NCBI RefSeq assembly: GCF_017894365.1
Contig: NZ_CP059467.1
Location: forward strand, 2,108,001 to 2,172,000
Length of the DNA stretch: 64,000 nucleotides
DNA from: Aromatoleum bremense
GTDB taxonomy: Bacteria; Pseudomonadota; Gammaproteobacteria; Burkholderiales; Rhodocyclaceae
Reading direction: 5' to 3'
The notes under the pieces are model-generated. The model was given only the letters and a program-made list of their open reading frames with translations, did no database searches and was not told the origin of the DNA. Of this stretch, positions 48,830-58,078 are shown in pieces. The translations under genes and the position numbers were made by a program. How positions within the stretch are numbered: position 1 is the first letter of the stretch; each line of letters starts with the position of its first letter.

Positions 48830-50206
48830 ATGCAATTCAATCTTAAATCTAGTGTAATGGGCGTTGCTCTAGCAGGGGTATCCTATACTGCCTTGGCGAC
48901 AACAAGCGATGTTTATCGCTTTGTCGGTCATGGTCCAGTTTCTGGGGCATTGGGTGGGGCCGCTACAGCCTTTGACGTCGGTGCGGCCGGCATGATGACA
49001 AATCCCGCTACCTTATCCCTTGGCAAGCCTGGGGAGGAAATGCACCTTGGAATGGACGTCATTTTTACAGATATATCAATCAAGAACACCGCGACGGGCG
49101 AATCCGCAAAATCCAAAGAGCATTCCAGCAACCGAGGACCCTATGCGGCTCCGCAAATGGCATATGCTTATCGTGCCGAACGATTTGCATTCGGTATTGG
49201 AGCCTTTGCACGTGGCGGAGTAGGCACAGAGTACGGAAAGGATAGCTTTCTTTCACGTGCAACAGGTGGATTGGATACGGGTTTGGAAAATTCAAGTCGC
49301 TTATTGACACTAAATATACCCATGGCCGCAAGCTTTCAGATGACTGATAGTCTTGCCGTTGGCGCAAGCGTGGATGCAGTGTGGCAGGGACTGAATTTAG
49401 ATATGCTCCTCGGGGCCGATCAAGTGGGTTCCCTAATTGGCGCCGGGCGTGCGCAGGGAAGTTTGATCCCTGTGCTTGGAGGGTTGCCAGATATGCGTGG
49501 TGCGCATTTGAGCTTCACCAAGAATGAGCCAATTGCGAGTGGCACCGACGCCTGGGGCTGGGGAGGGAAAATCGGCCTGACGTACAAGGTCAGCAAGGAT
49601 ACGATCCTAGGTGCTTCGTACGTTCTTGAAACACATCTTGATGACATGACTGGGAGTGCTACCCTTACCGCAATTGACGGCTTGGTAGGCCAAGTCAAGC
49701 TAGATGGAAAGATTCGTATTAAAGACTTCCAATCGCCGGCACAATTGAATTTCGGAATAAGCCATCGTTTTGACGATCAGTGGATGGTCGTGGCGGATAT
49801 CTCCAGGGTATTCTGGAAACATGCAGTAAAAGATATTCATGTCTCCTTTGTTTCAAACGCTGGTCAAAATATCGATATTGATCTGCCTCAAAACTATAAG
49901 GACCAGACTGCATTGTCGTTGGGTGTCGCCTACACTTCCGGAAAATGGACATTGCGCGGAGGTGCTCGTGTTACTACACAGGCTTTGAGATCGGACACGG
50001 TATTGGCTGTAATCCCTTCCATTCCAAATAGATTCGGGACTCTTGGCTTTGGTTACCAACTTACACCTATGAGTAGTTTTGATTTTGCTTGGACTCATTC
50101 ATTTAAAAAGACGATGCAAAACTCTTCATTGCCAAACACGTCTGCTCCTATCGAAATAAATCACGCCCAAGATAGTGCCACTTTTGCCTTCACTTATCGT
50201 TTTTAG
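48830..50206 (+). CDS. FadL/OmpP1/TodX-family outer membrane transporter for hydrophobic compounds
   Basis: 458 residues from ATG 48830 with GGAGGAGG ahead. The signal peptide MGVALAGVSYTALA precedes the hatch region with GGAATAFDVGAAGMMTNPAT, typical of FadL, and a 14-stranded barrel ending HAQDSATFAFTYRF. Such channels admit toluene, biphenyl and similar compounds through the outer membrane. Its place behind bphD makes it the likely uptake porin of the pathway. AT-rich. Confidence 0.9.
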   Translation: MQFNLKSSVMGVALAGVSYTALATTSDVYRFVGHGPVSGALGGAATAFDVGAAGMMTNPATLSLGKPGEEMHLGMDVIFTDISIKNTATGESAKSKEHSSNRGPYAAPQMAYAYRAERFAFGIGAFARGGVGTEYGKDSFLSRATGGLDTGLENSSRLLTLNIPMAASFQMTDSLAVGASVDAVWQGLNLDMLLGADQVGSLIGAGRAQGSLIPVLGGLPDMRGAHLSFTKNEPIASGTDAWGWGGKIGLTYKVSKDTILGASYVLETHLDDMTGSATLTAIDGLVGQVKLDGKIRIKDFQSPAQLNFGISHRFDDQWMVVADISRVFWKHAVKDIHVSFVSNAGQNIDIDLPQNYKDQTALSLGVAYTSGKWTLRGGARVTTQALRSDTVLAVIPSIPNRFGTLGFGYQLTPMSSFDFAWTHSFKKTMQNSSLPNTSAPIEINHAQDSATFAFTYRF

Positions 50207-50305
50207 GTTTGATATTAAGTTGAAATTGTCATGGTTGTGCAAATCTTAAAATTACAAGATTCTACCTGTTTTAATATTTTATGGTGAATTAACTAGGAAA
50301 TTGAA

Positions 50306-51130
50306 ATGACCAACGTAGAAATTGGAAAAGAAATCGTCGCTGCTGGAATTAAGACCAATTATCACGAGCTCGGAACAGGAGATCCTGTTTTTCTTATTCA
50401 CGGATCGGGTCCAGGTGTCAGCGCTTATGCAAATTGGCGCTTGGTGTTGCCAACACTGGGGCAATTATTTCGCGTCATAGCACCGGATATGGCGGGGTTC
50501 GGTTTTACAGAGCGCCCGAAGAATTACATCTACTCAAAGGATAATTGGGTTGGGCACATCATAGGTATGCTTGACGCATTAAAAATCGAGCGTGCAGATT
50601 TTATTGGGAATTCTTTCGGTGGTGCCCTTGCAATCGCAACCGCCGTTAAGCACCCCGAACGCGTTGGCCGTTTGGTCTTGATGGGCGCAGCAGGAACACA
50701 TTTTGAACTTACCCCTGGGCTGGATGCAGTTTGGGGTTATACGCCGTCAATTGAAAAAATGCGCAACCTGCTGGATATATTTGCCTTCGATCGTTCGCTT
50801 GTGAATGATGAACTTGCAAAACTGCGTTATGAGGCAAGCATTCGGCCAGGCTTTCAAGAGTCATTCGGCAGTATGTTCCCCGCTCCTCGGCAGCGCTGGG
50901 TTGACGCACTGGCGAGCTCGGATGAGCAAATTCGCAACCTCGCGAATGAGGTGCTTTTGATTCACGGCCGTGATGACCAGGTGGTACCACTGTCAAGCAG
51001 TCTTCGTCTTTTTCAACTATTGGAGAACGTCCAGTTGCATTCTTTTGCTCGCTGTGGGCACTGGGTGCAAATTGAAGCCGCCAATGACTTTTGTAGATTG
51101 GTTGTAGACTTTCTTAGCAAGCCGCATTGA
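50306..51130 (+). CDS. second meta-cleavage product hydrolase (TodF/CumD/XylF-like)
   Basis: 274 residues. Alpha/beta hydrolase with FLIHGSGPGVSAYANWRLVL, nucleophile serine in FIGNSFGGALAIATAV, aspartate in IHGRDDQVVPLSSSLR and histidine in ARCGHWVQIEA. The wording is nearer to TodF, CumD and XylF than to the BphD at 47786, so the cluster has two hydrolases of different substrate range: BphD for phenyl-substituted products, this one for alkyl-substituted or unsubstituted ones. It follows the porin gene by 99 bases and ends the aromatic block. Confidence 0.92.
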   Translation: MTNVEIGKEIVAAGIKTNYHELGTGDPVFLIHGSGPGVSAYANWRLVLPTLGQLFRVIAPDMAGFGFTERPKNYIYSKDNWVGHIIGMLDALKIERADFIGNSFGGALAIATAVKHPERVGRLVLMGAAGTHFELTPGLDAVWGYTPSIEKMRNLLDIFAFDRSLVNDELAKLRYEASIRPGFQESFGSMFPAPRQRWVDALASSDEQIRNLANEVLLIHGRDDQVVPLSSSLRLFQLLENVQLHSFARCGHWVQIEAANDFCRLVVDFLSKPH

Positions 51131-51714
51131 TTGAGCGTTCTGCGCATCCGGCGAAATTTCTTCTTCCAGATAATTGGGTAATGCGTCCGAATTGATTGGA
51201 AGGAGAAATCGAGTTGATGGTCTCATGAAGGCGTTACCGCTGGTTGTGGAACCAAGTCCTTCTTATACAAGACTCACATAGCCTCATCGTGTATCGCCTG
51301 CATGGTCGTGGTCGCGTCCAATGAAAGGGCTGTTTTAGTTGCGAAGGAAAGTCGCCTTCCTTTGCGCTCTTCCGCCCCGCGTCCCGTCTGACTCGGAAGG
51401 CTGTGCAGATCTACTGTGGTATCGCTACCGACCGCGCCTATCCACCACGTACCGGCCCGTACAGCCATATCGATCTGACGCACGCCTTGGCTGTTATTGA
51501 ACGGGTCAAACATACCTGGTTCGGAACGGCTTGGACGCGAGGCTGCGAGCAAATCCCATTGGGTTCCCGTCTAGTATTTCAGTAGCGCCTGACGAGTAAT
51601 TCATCGCTTCTGGATAGGCGGTCCAACCGACAGTCCTCGTGATTTGACTAGAACTGCAAGTATCCCGAGGCTGCAAGTGGAACCGTACGGTAACATCACG
51701 ATGGAGGACAAACC
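51131..51714. other. non-coding stretch of about 580 bases, nothing recognised
   Basis: No gene family could be read in any frame. The base composition shifts from the AT-rich aromatic genes to the GC-rich LysR region in the middle, around 51340. A 60-codon open frame (51403-51585) matches nothing I know. It may be a recombination joint with scraps of former genes. Confidence 0.5.
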
Positions 51715-52614
51715 ATGGAGTTGCGCCACCTTCGCTGCTTCGCTGTCCTGGCGGAGGAACTGCACTTCACCCGTGCTGCTGAAAGGCTGCATATCGAGCA
51801 GTCCCCCCTGTCCCGTACCATCAAGGAGCTCGAAGACGAACTTGGCGCACTGCTATTCGATCGTGACCGCCGCGGCACACGGCTGACACAGGCCGGTGCA
51901 GTTTATCTCCAGGATGTGCTTCGGTTGTTCTCGACGCTGGAACTTGCCCGTGAAAACGTAAAAGCGGTTTCGTCAGGCTATCAGGGGATTCTTCGCATCG
52001 CCGTCCCCTGCGGCTGCATCGATCCGCGGCTATCTGGCTTTCTCGCACGCTGTCGCGAGGAAGATCCGGAAGTCGAGATACGTTTGACAGAAGCGACGCT
52101 GGCCGAGCAGGTGCGCGGACTGCGTTCGGGCAGCTTCAATGTGGGGTTTGCACATACCACCGACGTCGGGGATGGAATCGTTGCCGAACCGATCTGGATT
52201 GATCCGCTGGTCGTGGCCGTATCGGCACGGCATCCGCTGCTCGTTCACAAGCAGGTGCCCTTGGAGGAGTTGGTGCGTTATCCGCTCGTAATGGCTGATC
52301 CCCGGTTGTTCGGGCGGAGCAATTGCGAGCTGGATCGATTGCTGCACACCGCGACGGGCAAACCCGGCGCCGTCGAGCACGTCGCCTCGATGGACATGAT
52401 GCTGACGCTGGTCGCAGCCGGTTATGGCGTTGGGTTCGCGAACGCTGCACGAATCAGAGTTTGTCATCGCCCCGACGTGGTGACTCGTCCTCTCGCGGCC
52501 CAAAATGTCACCCACACCACGTACCTGTTACGACCGGACAGTGGCGCGGACACCCCTTGCGCCATACCTCTGGACCGCTTTATGGCGCGTCTACACGCTC
52601 AAATCGACGAGTAA
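51715..52614 (+). CDS. LysR-type transcriptional regulator B
   Basis: 299 residues from ATG 51715 with GGAGGA before it. Helix-turn-helix LRCFAVLAEELHFTRAAERL and HIEQSPLSRTIKELE, then a full effector domain. Paralogue of the LysR at 26441. It could control the aromatic genes upstream, but its high GC and its place beside the XRE regulator, effector-domain protein and integrase suggest it belongs to the mobile element's end module. Confidence 0.9.
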   Translation: MELRHLRCFAVLAEELHFTRAAERLHIEQSPLSRTIKELEDELGALLFDRDRRGTRLTQAGAVYLQDVLRLFSTLELARENVKAVSSGYQGILRIAVPCGCIDPRLSGFLARCREEDPEVEIRLTEATLAEQVRGLRSGSFNVGFAHTTDVGDGIVAEPIWIDPLVVAVSARHPLLVHKQVPLEELVRYPLVMADPRLFGRSNCELDRLLHTATGKPGAVEHVASMDMMLTLVAAGYGVGFANAARIRVCHRPDVVTRPLAAQNVTHTTYLLRPDSGADTPCAIPLDRFMARLHAQIDE

Positions 52615-52641
52615 CGGGCAAAGCCCGGTGCCGTTCACCGG

Positions 52642-52935
52642 TTACGTCTTTGGCCCCGAGCGCAGGTTATCCTCCGTCACAGCGATCAGATCAGCGGCAC
52701 TTCTGTTCAGAGCCCCGGCGATTCTGAGGATCAGCGCCAGCGTGGGCATGTGCTCACCCCGTTCTATCTTTCCCATGTGGGAGCGCTCGATTTCCGCCAA
52801 CGACGCCAGCTCCTCCTGAGCCATTCCCTGTTCCATCCGTGCCGCACGAACCGCCAGGCCGAAGGCCAGCGCAGGCTCAGGTTCGTAGGTGGTCGATCCG
52901 ACAGGGCGGCCTCGCTGGACAGTACGCTTTTGCAT
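52642..52935 (-). CDS. XRE-family helix-turn-helix regulator
   Basis: 97 residues on the reverse strand from ATG 52935 (TTG 52941 is in frame). The HTH_3 domain reads LAVRAARMEQGMAQEELASL, AEIERSHMGKIERGEHMPTL and ALILRIAGALNRSAADLIAV. Such small regulators near integrases of ICEclc-like elements often control excision or transfer. The start codon lies inside the inverted repeat at 52924-52947. Confidence 0.88.
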   Translation of the reverse strand: MQKRTVQRGRPVGSTTYEPEPALAFGLAVRAARMEQGMAQEELASLAEIERSHMGKIERGEHMPTLALILRIAGALNRSAADLIAVTEDNLRSGPKT

Positions 52936-52947
52936 CGGCAAAAGCGT
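52924..52947. promoter_or_regulatory. 10-bp perfect inverted repeat over the XRE gene start
   Basis: ACGCTTTTGC-atcg-GCAAAAGCGT. The arms match exactly with a 4-base loop. It overlaps the first codons of the XRE gene, so it could be the regulator's own operator or an RNA hairpin that hides the start. Confidence 0.55.
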
Positions 52948-53029
52948 CGAATATCGCGATACTTTTAACCACGTTAAATTTAACTCTTTGCTATGATGCT
53001 TGCTGCCACGGTCTGGCCTCCATCACGAA

Positions 53030-53680
53030 ATGGCATCCATGAGTGCCCCCAGCCAATCGTCGATACTCAAACTCGCCGTTTCGGCTGACGCGCTGTCGCC
53101 ACAGCTGGCGACCCTACTTGCCCTGCAACGTGCCGAGGAGCCGGAAACCCTCGTCCTGCTGCAGGAGGTCACTGCCGGCGATCTGGTCCGTGGCCTGGAA
53201 AACGGCGATTGCGACATGGGCATGGCGGTGAGGGCGACGTCAACGCACCTGGCGTTGGACACTCAGCCACTTTGGGGTGACGAACTGGCTTTGGCGGTTC
53301 CGTTACGCTCGCCGCTGCTTGCCCACGTCGAGGTGTCATTGGATGCGCTGCTGCACTATCCACTGGTTCGGTGGTGCCCACGGGCATGTGAAGCGCTGAG
53401 CCAGCAGGTTGATGCTGTCATTGGGCCTGAAGACCGTTCTGCCCGGGAGGTCAATTCCTTCGAACTCATGGCTCTGCTGGTGGCGGCAGGCTACGGTGTC
53501 GGCATTGCGCCCCGATCGCGCATCGCGCAGGCACGTGGCTGGGGTGTTGCCATGCGCCCCCTGGCCGACGGTCCCTATCTCATCCGAACCCAGTTGCTGC
53601 TGCCGTCGCGAGGGTGTGTGCCGGCTGTCGAGAGGTTTGCCGAACGGGCGGCGAAGATCACGGAGACCAGGTCGGCGTGA
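53030..53680 (+). CDS. LysR substrate-binding-domain protein lacking the DNA-binding domain
   Basis: 216 residues from ATG 53030 (ATG 53039 also possible). It reads as the effector half of a LysR regulator: LKLAVSADALSPQLATLLAL, LLHYPLVRWCPRACEALSQQ and FELMALLVAAGYGVGIAPRS. No helix-turn-helix is encoded before it, where the divergent XRE gene begins instead. Stand-alone LysR effector domains next to an XRE gene and integrase are found in ICEclc-like elements. It may bind a small molecule and work through a partner, or it may be a decayed regulator; the intact frame favours a function. Confidence 0.8.
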   Translation: MASMSAPSQSSILKLAVSADALSPQLATLLALQRAEEPETLVLLQEVTAGDLVRGLENGDCDMGMAVRATSTHLALDTQPLWGDELALAVPLRSPLLAHVEVSLDALLHYPLVRWCPRACEALSQQVDAVIGPEDRSAREVNSFELMALLVAAGYGVGIAPRSRIAQARGWGVAMRPLADGPYLIRTQLLLPSRGCVPAVERFAERAAKITETRSA

Positions 53681-53765
53681 TCAGGCGTCCATCGTACGTT
53701 CGCGTGTTTCCAGACGAAAGCGGCACGCGGCATCTTGCTGTGCAAGTTCGCCATCGCGCGTATCG

Positions 53766-55634
53766 CTAGGCGTACCGGGACAGTTGTGGAGTCCGACTAT
53801 CGCGTTGCACCACCCTTTCGCTGACAGCGCTGCATACCAGATGAACGACGAGGTGAAGATTCTCCAGCGTCACTGCCTCGATGGGGGACTGCCCTTGGAA
53901 GAGATCGCTCGGCCGTGTGAGTGCATGGTAGATGTGCCACGTGTCGATTCCCGGGGGCATCTGCTTGAGGATGGTCTGGATCAGGCGGCGCTTGAGCGGA
54001 TCGAGCTGCCAATCCGGCACGCGCTGTCCCCGGTTGCCCAGGCTGATCGACAGGAGGTTGCCGGCCTGGATTTCGTAAGTGATCCAGCGACGGGACTTGC
54101 CTGCGAGCTTGGCATAGTCGGCGACCGACAGGTTGTGCGGAGCCTCCAGAATGTCGAGCAGGATCATCCGCTCGCGCTGGACGTTGGAGATGGCCGGCTC
54201 GATCTTGGGCACGCGCACTGCGGAAAGGCGCTGCACCGGAGCCGTGGCCAGCGCCATGGCCCCCTGGAGCGGTTGCGACACCACCAGCGTGGGAGCAGCC
54301 CTGGCCGCCGACAACGGTTGCGCCTCCGCTTCGGTGGCGACCACGGGAAAGCCATCCAGTTTAATGGACAGCAGCGTACTGGCCGCTTCGACCTGCCCCT
54401 GCTCGAACAGGTCCAGCCGGTCCGCCCAGTCCTGCATCATGCGTCGGCGCTGCTCCACATACTTGGCGTGGTTGTAGGTTGCGCGAACCTGGTTGGGATC
54501 GACGTGGGAAAGCTGTGCATCCACCCATTTCTCGGGATACCCCAGTTCGTTGAGTGCGGTCGAGATGGTTCCGCGGATGCCGTGGCCGGTCAGCCGGCCC
54601 TTGTATCCCAAGCGATGCAGTGCCTTGTTGAGGGTGTTCTCGCTGATGCGCTGCTTGAGGCTCTTGTCCCCCGGGAACAGGTACGTCTGGGCTGGCTTGA
54701 ACTGGTCGAGCATGTGCCGAACGATCTCGATCGCCTGCACGGACAGCGGCACGATGTAGGGTGGGATGTCCTCCGGCCGGACGTTCTCCTTCTGCATCTT
54801 CAATTCCAGCTGTTTCACCACCTCCGGCGGGATGATCCACAGGCCATCGTCGAGGTGGAACTGTTCTGGCGTCGCCAGCCGCAGTTCCCCGGTCCGCACG
54901 CCGGTCAGCAACAGCAGGCGGAGGCCAAGCTGCGTTTTCAGCTTGCCGGGGTACTTGCGCAGCAACTGCAAGAACTCGGGCAATTCGGGCATGCGCAGGA
55001 AGGGGTTGTGGCGTACCGGCGGCTGGGGCATGGCGACCACATCCAGGTCGGAGGCCGGGTTCTGTTCCAGGCCCGGCACGATCACGAGGGCATACCGGAA
55101 GAGTTGGTTGAACCAGGTGCGCACCTTCTCGGCGATGGATGGCGCGCCGCGCTTCTCGATGCGGCCGACGATTTCAAGTAGGTCGGCGCGGGTGATCTCG
55201 TAGATCGAACGCTTGCGCAGGCTCGGCAGGATGTCGTTCTTGAAGATGCGCGGGATCATCGACAGCGTGGTCTGCCGGCCTTTCTTGAGGCGCCCCTGCG
55301 CCCGGAAGGCGAGCCACTTGTCGTACACCGCCTCAAAGGTGTTCTGCTCGGCCTGGGTGGCGATGTGCCGATCCTTTTCTCGCTGCCGCTGTGGGTTGAT
55401 GCCTTTGGCCACCTGCGCCCGCGCGTTGTCGCGGCGCTCGCGCGCTTCGCGCAGGCTGATCTCCGGGTACGTCCCCAGGGACATCCGCTTCTGTTGGCCC
55501 AGCCAGGTGTAGCGGAAGTGCCAGGACTTGGTGCCCTTGTCCGAGACCGCCAACGAGAGGCCGTCGAAATCGGGGATCGTGTAGTCCTTTCCGGTGGCCT
55601 TTGCCTGCCGGACGAACATGTCGGTGAGTGCCAT
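53766..55634 (-). CDS. IntB13-like tyrosine recombinase with extra C-terminal domain
   Basis: 622 residues, start ATG 55634 preceded by AGGAGC. An N-terminal DUF4102 arm-binding domain (residues 1-90, YTIPDFDGLSLAVSDKGTKS) is followed by a core domain. The catalytic residues are Arg247 (TGVRTGELRL), His351 and Arg354 (HGIRGTIS), His377 (LSHVDPNQ) and Tyr387 (ATYNHAKY). Ordinary P4-type integrases end near 420; here about 200 residues follow. Of these, 490-605 look like a helix-turn-helix plus an Xre/MbcA/ParS-type C-terminal domain (GQRVPDWQLDP, GQSPIEAVTLENLHLVV). ICEclc IntB13 is similarly long and also uses tRNA-Gly(CCC). The gene lies 224 bases inside the tRNA and runs away from it, as in ICEclc. 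Confidence 0.9.
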   Translation of the reverse strand: MALTDMFVRQAKATGKDYTIPDFDGLSLAVSDKGTKSWHFRYTWLGQQKRMSLGTYPEISLREARERRDNARAQVAKGINPQRQREKDRHIATQAEQNTFEAVYDKWLAFRAQGRLKKGRQTTLSMIPRIFKNDILPSLRKRSIYEITRADLLEIVGRIEKRGAPSIAEKVRTWFNQLFRYALVIVPGLEQNPASDLDVVAMPQPPVRHNPFLRMPELPEFLQLLRKYPGKLKTQLGLRLLLLTGVRTGELRLATPEQFHLDDGLWIIPPEVVKQLELKMQKENVRPEDIPPYIVPLSVQAIEIVRHMLDQFKPAQTYLFPGDKSLKQRISENTLNKALHRLGYKGRLTGHGIRGTISTALNELGYPEKWVDAQLSHVDPNQVRATYNHAKYVEQRRRMMQDWADRLDLFEQGQVEAASTLLSIKLDGFPVVATEAEAQPLSAARAAPTLVVSQPLQGAMALATAPVQRLSAVRVPKIEPAISNVQRERMILLDILEAPHNLSVADYAKLAGKSRRWITYEIQAGNLLSISLGNRGQRVPDWQLDPLKRRLIQTILKQMPPGIDTWHIYHALTRPSDLFQGQSPIEAVTLENLHLVVHLVCSAVSERVVQRDSRTPQLSRYA

Positions 55635-55857
55635 GCTTGCTCCTGAACAGAGTCAGGAGTCAGATGCTCATCCCGGCACCCGCTCGGCCCAAGGAACAAT
55701 CCGGACTCGAACACAACCGCTTTGATGGACTGCCGGATGGACTAATTTAGTCCAGCAGTGGGTGGATTTCGGTGGATCTCATTGGAATGTTGTCTAGCGA
55801 AAAATTCTTTTCTGACAACCGCTTATGGAACTCAGTGGATTTCCATGGAAGCCTAAT

Positions 55858-55875
55858 TGGAGCGGGCGATGGGAA
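55858..55875. other. candidate attachment site core (3' end of tRNA-Gly)
   Basis: The last 18 bases of the tRNA including CCA (read on the reverse strand TTCCCATCGCCCGCTCCA). ICEclc recombines at the 18-base 3' end of the same tRNA gene. The integrase gene lies just inside. I did not notice a second copy of this core elsewhere in the window, so the opposite end is outside or lost. Confidence 0.5.
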
Positions 55876-55931
55876 TCGAACCCACGGCTCTAGCTTGGGA
55901 AGCTAGGGTATTACCATTATACGACGCCCGC
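55858..55931 (-). tRNA. tRNA-Gly (anticodon CCC)
   Basis: 74 nucleotides with encoded CCA. Acceptor stem GCGGGCG (55931-55925) pairs with CGCCCGC (55868-55862), discriminator U. Anticodon arm CTAGC-TTCCCAA-GCTAG gives anticodon CCC; T arm contains GTGGGTTCGATTCCCAT. Complete cloverleaf. Confidence 0.95.
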
Positions 55932-56101
55932 GCTTCAGCCCGATTTGCGCTGAACAGGGCTGCCATTCTAATGGCGGGCGCGGCAGCGCGCAATGCGTGA
56001 GTCAGGCGTGCGGCGGGGGCTTCGGGGAAACCGGCGACCGGGCAAGCGCCGGCGGGGGACATGGTAAGATTTCGGTTCATTGCACCCTCGACAGCTTCAG
56101 C

Positions 56102-56305
56102 ATGATTGAGCTCATCATCAATGGCAAACCCGAGCGCCTCGACGACGCGCCGACCGTGCTCGCGCTGCTCGAAGCCAGGCAGCTTGCCGGCAAGCGTCTC
56201 GCAGTCGAACGCAACGGCGAGATCGTGCCGAAAGGGCAGCATGCGCACACGCTGCTCGCTGACGGCGACCGGCTCGAGATCGTCGTCGCGGTCGGCGGCG
56301 GCTGA
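56102..56305 (+). CDS. thiS: ThiS, sulfur carrier protein for thiazole synthesis
   Basis: 67 residues from ATG 56102. Ubiquitin-like fold: [40 protein letters not shown], and the C-terminal VVAVGGG, whose last glycine is thiocarboxylated. Here the tail is GGG and not the usual GG. It donates sulfur to ThiG, encoded 68 bases downstream. Confidence 0.93.
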   Translation: MIELIINGKPERLDDAPTVLALLEARQLAGKRLAVERNGEIVPKGQHAHTLLADGDRLEIVVAVGGG

Positions 56306-56373
56306 AGCCTTCGCCGCCCCGGCTGGCGGTCGCTGAGCCGCGCCTTCATCAACCCGATTCCTACAGGCCGAAC

Positions 56374-57159
56374 ATGAACGACTCCCTGACGATCGCAGGC
56401 AAGTCCTACCGCTCCCGTTTGCTGGTGGGCACCGGAAAATACAAGGATTTCGCCGAGACGCGCGCCGCGATCGATGCGAGCGGCGCCGAGATCGTCACCG
56501 TCGCGATCCGCCGCACGAACATCGGCCAGAACGCCGATGAGCCGAACCTGCTCGACGTGCTGCCGCCCGAGCGCTTCACGATCCTGCCGAACACGGCCGG
56601 CTGCTACACCGCGGACGACGCGGTGCGCACGCTGCGGCTCGCGCGCGAGCTGCTCGATGGTCACGCGCTGGTCAAGCTCGAAGTGCTCGGCGACCCGGTG
56701 AGCCTGTTTCCGAACATGCCTGAGACGCTGAAGGCGGCCGAAACCCTCGTCAAGGACGGTTTCCAGGTGATGGTGTACTGCGCCGACGACCCGATCCAGG
56801 CGAAGATGCTCGAGGACATCGGCTGTGTCGCGGTGATGCCGCTGGCGTCCCTGATCGGCTCCGGCATGGGCATCCTGAATCCGTGGAACCTGCGGCTGAT
56901 CATCGACCAGGCGAACGTGCCGGTCCTCGTCGATGCCGGCGTCGGTACCGCATCCGACGCGGCGATCGCGATGGAGCTCGGCTGCGACGGCGTGCTGATG
57001 AATACTGCGATCGCGCACGCGAAGGACCCCGTGCTGATGGCGTCGGCGATGAAGAAGGCGGTCGAGGCCGGGCGCGAGGCGTTTCTTGCCGGACGCATGC
57101 CGCGCAAGCATTATTCGGCCGATCCGAGCTCGCCGACGAGCGGTCTGATCGGTTCCTGA
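56374..57159 (+). CDS. thiG: ThiG, thiazole synthase
   Basis: 261 residues. TIM-barrel enzyme: [20 protein letters not shown] at the start with the Schiff-base lysine further on ([10 protein letters not shown]), and [20 protein letters not shown] for the phosphate site. It builds the thiazole of thiamine from deoxyxylulose phosphate, dehydroglycine and ThiS-COSH. Follows thiS. Confidence 0.96.
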   Translation: MNDSLTIAGKSYRSRLLVGTGKYKDFAETRAAIDASGAEIVTVAIRRTNIGQNADEPNLLDVLPPERFTILPNTAGCYTADDAVRTLRLARELLDGHALVKLEVLGDPVSLFPNMPETLKAAETLVKDGFQVMVYCADDPIQAKMLEDIGCVAVMPLASLIGSGMGILNPWNLRLIIDQANVPVLVDAGVGTASDAAIAMELGCDGVLMNTAIAHAKDPVLMASAMKKAVEAGREAFLAGRMPRKHYSADPSSPTSGLIGS

Positions 57160-57266
57160 ACGAACGTCGCGCGCGCCGCCTGCAAGCTGGACCGCGCGCG
57201 TCGACCCTTTTCGCCGTGCCGGCACGCGCGCCGGTATGGATTCGCACGACGTTACGATCCCCGACG

Positions 57267-58046
57267 ATGACTTTTCCCTCCCACAACCCGCCGGAAACCG
57301 GGCATCCATCCGCAGCTCCGGACGAAGCGCTCCCGGCCGCGGAAGCCCCTGTGCCGGGCGACCCGGAAGCGCGTTTTTCGAGCCGCTCGATCCGCAGCTT
57401 CGTGCTGCGCCAGGGACGCATGTCGGTCGCGCAGCAGCGCCACCTCGACGAGACGCTGCCGAAAGTCGGCATTCCCTACCGCGTCGCGCCGCTCGATCTC
57501 GACGCGGCGTTCGGACGTGCGGCGCCGAAAATCGTCGAAATCGGTTTCGGCATGGGCGAGACGACCGCGAAAATCGCCGCTGCGCTGCCCGACAAGGATT
57601 TCCTCGCGATCGAAGTGCACGGGCCGGGAGTCGGCAGCCTGTGCAAGCTGATCGCCGAAGGCGTGCTCGACAACGTGCGGATCGTCCAGCATGACGCGGT
57701 CGAAGTGCTGCGCGACATGATCCCCGAGCGGGCGCTGGCCGGTGTCCATGTGTTCTTTCCCGACCCGTGGCACAAGAAGCGTCATCACAAGCGGCGCATC
57801 ATCCAGCCCGACTTCGTCGCGCTGATCGCATCCCGGCTCGCGCCCGGCGCTTACCTGCACTGCGCGACCGACTGGGAGGAATACGCTCAATGGATGCTCG
57901 AAGTGCTCGCCGCCGAGCCGGCGCTGGAGAATACTGCCGATGGCTACGCCCCGCGTCCCGCCTACCGCCCCCTGACGAAATTCGAAAACCGCGGCCTGAA
58001 GCTCGGGCACGGCGTGTGGGACCTGGTGTTCAGGCGGCGCGGCTGA
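57267..58046 (+). CDS. trmB: tRNA (guanine-N7-)-methyltransferase TrmB
   Basis: 259 residues from ATG 57267. SAM-binding [20 protein letters not shown], and the signature [20 protein letters not shown]. It makes m7G46 in tRNA. The N-terminal 35 residues are a proline- and alanine-rich extension before [11 protein letters not shown]. Frame open further upstream into thiG, but ATG 57267 fits the family. Confidence 0.95.
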   Translation: MTFPSHNPPETGHPSAAPDEALPAAEAPVPGDPEARFSSRSIRSFVLRQGRMSVAQQRHLDETLPKVGIPYRVAPLDLDAAFGRAAPKIVEIGFGMGETTAKIAAALPDKDFLAIEVHGPGVGSLCKLIAEGVLDNVRIVQHDAVEVLRDMIPERALAGVHVFFPDPWHKKRHHKRRIIQPDFVALIASRLAPGAYLHCATDWEEYAQWMLEVLAAEPALENTADGYAPRPAYRPLTKFENRGLKLGHGVWDLVFRRRG

Positions 58047-58078
58047 GCGAAGCACGCGTCGAACGGGAGATCTGAACG

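Noticed and set aside
51403-51585. 60-codon open frame before LysR B
   Set aside because: No start signal and no recognisable family; could not be supported as a gene.
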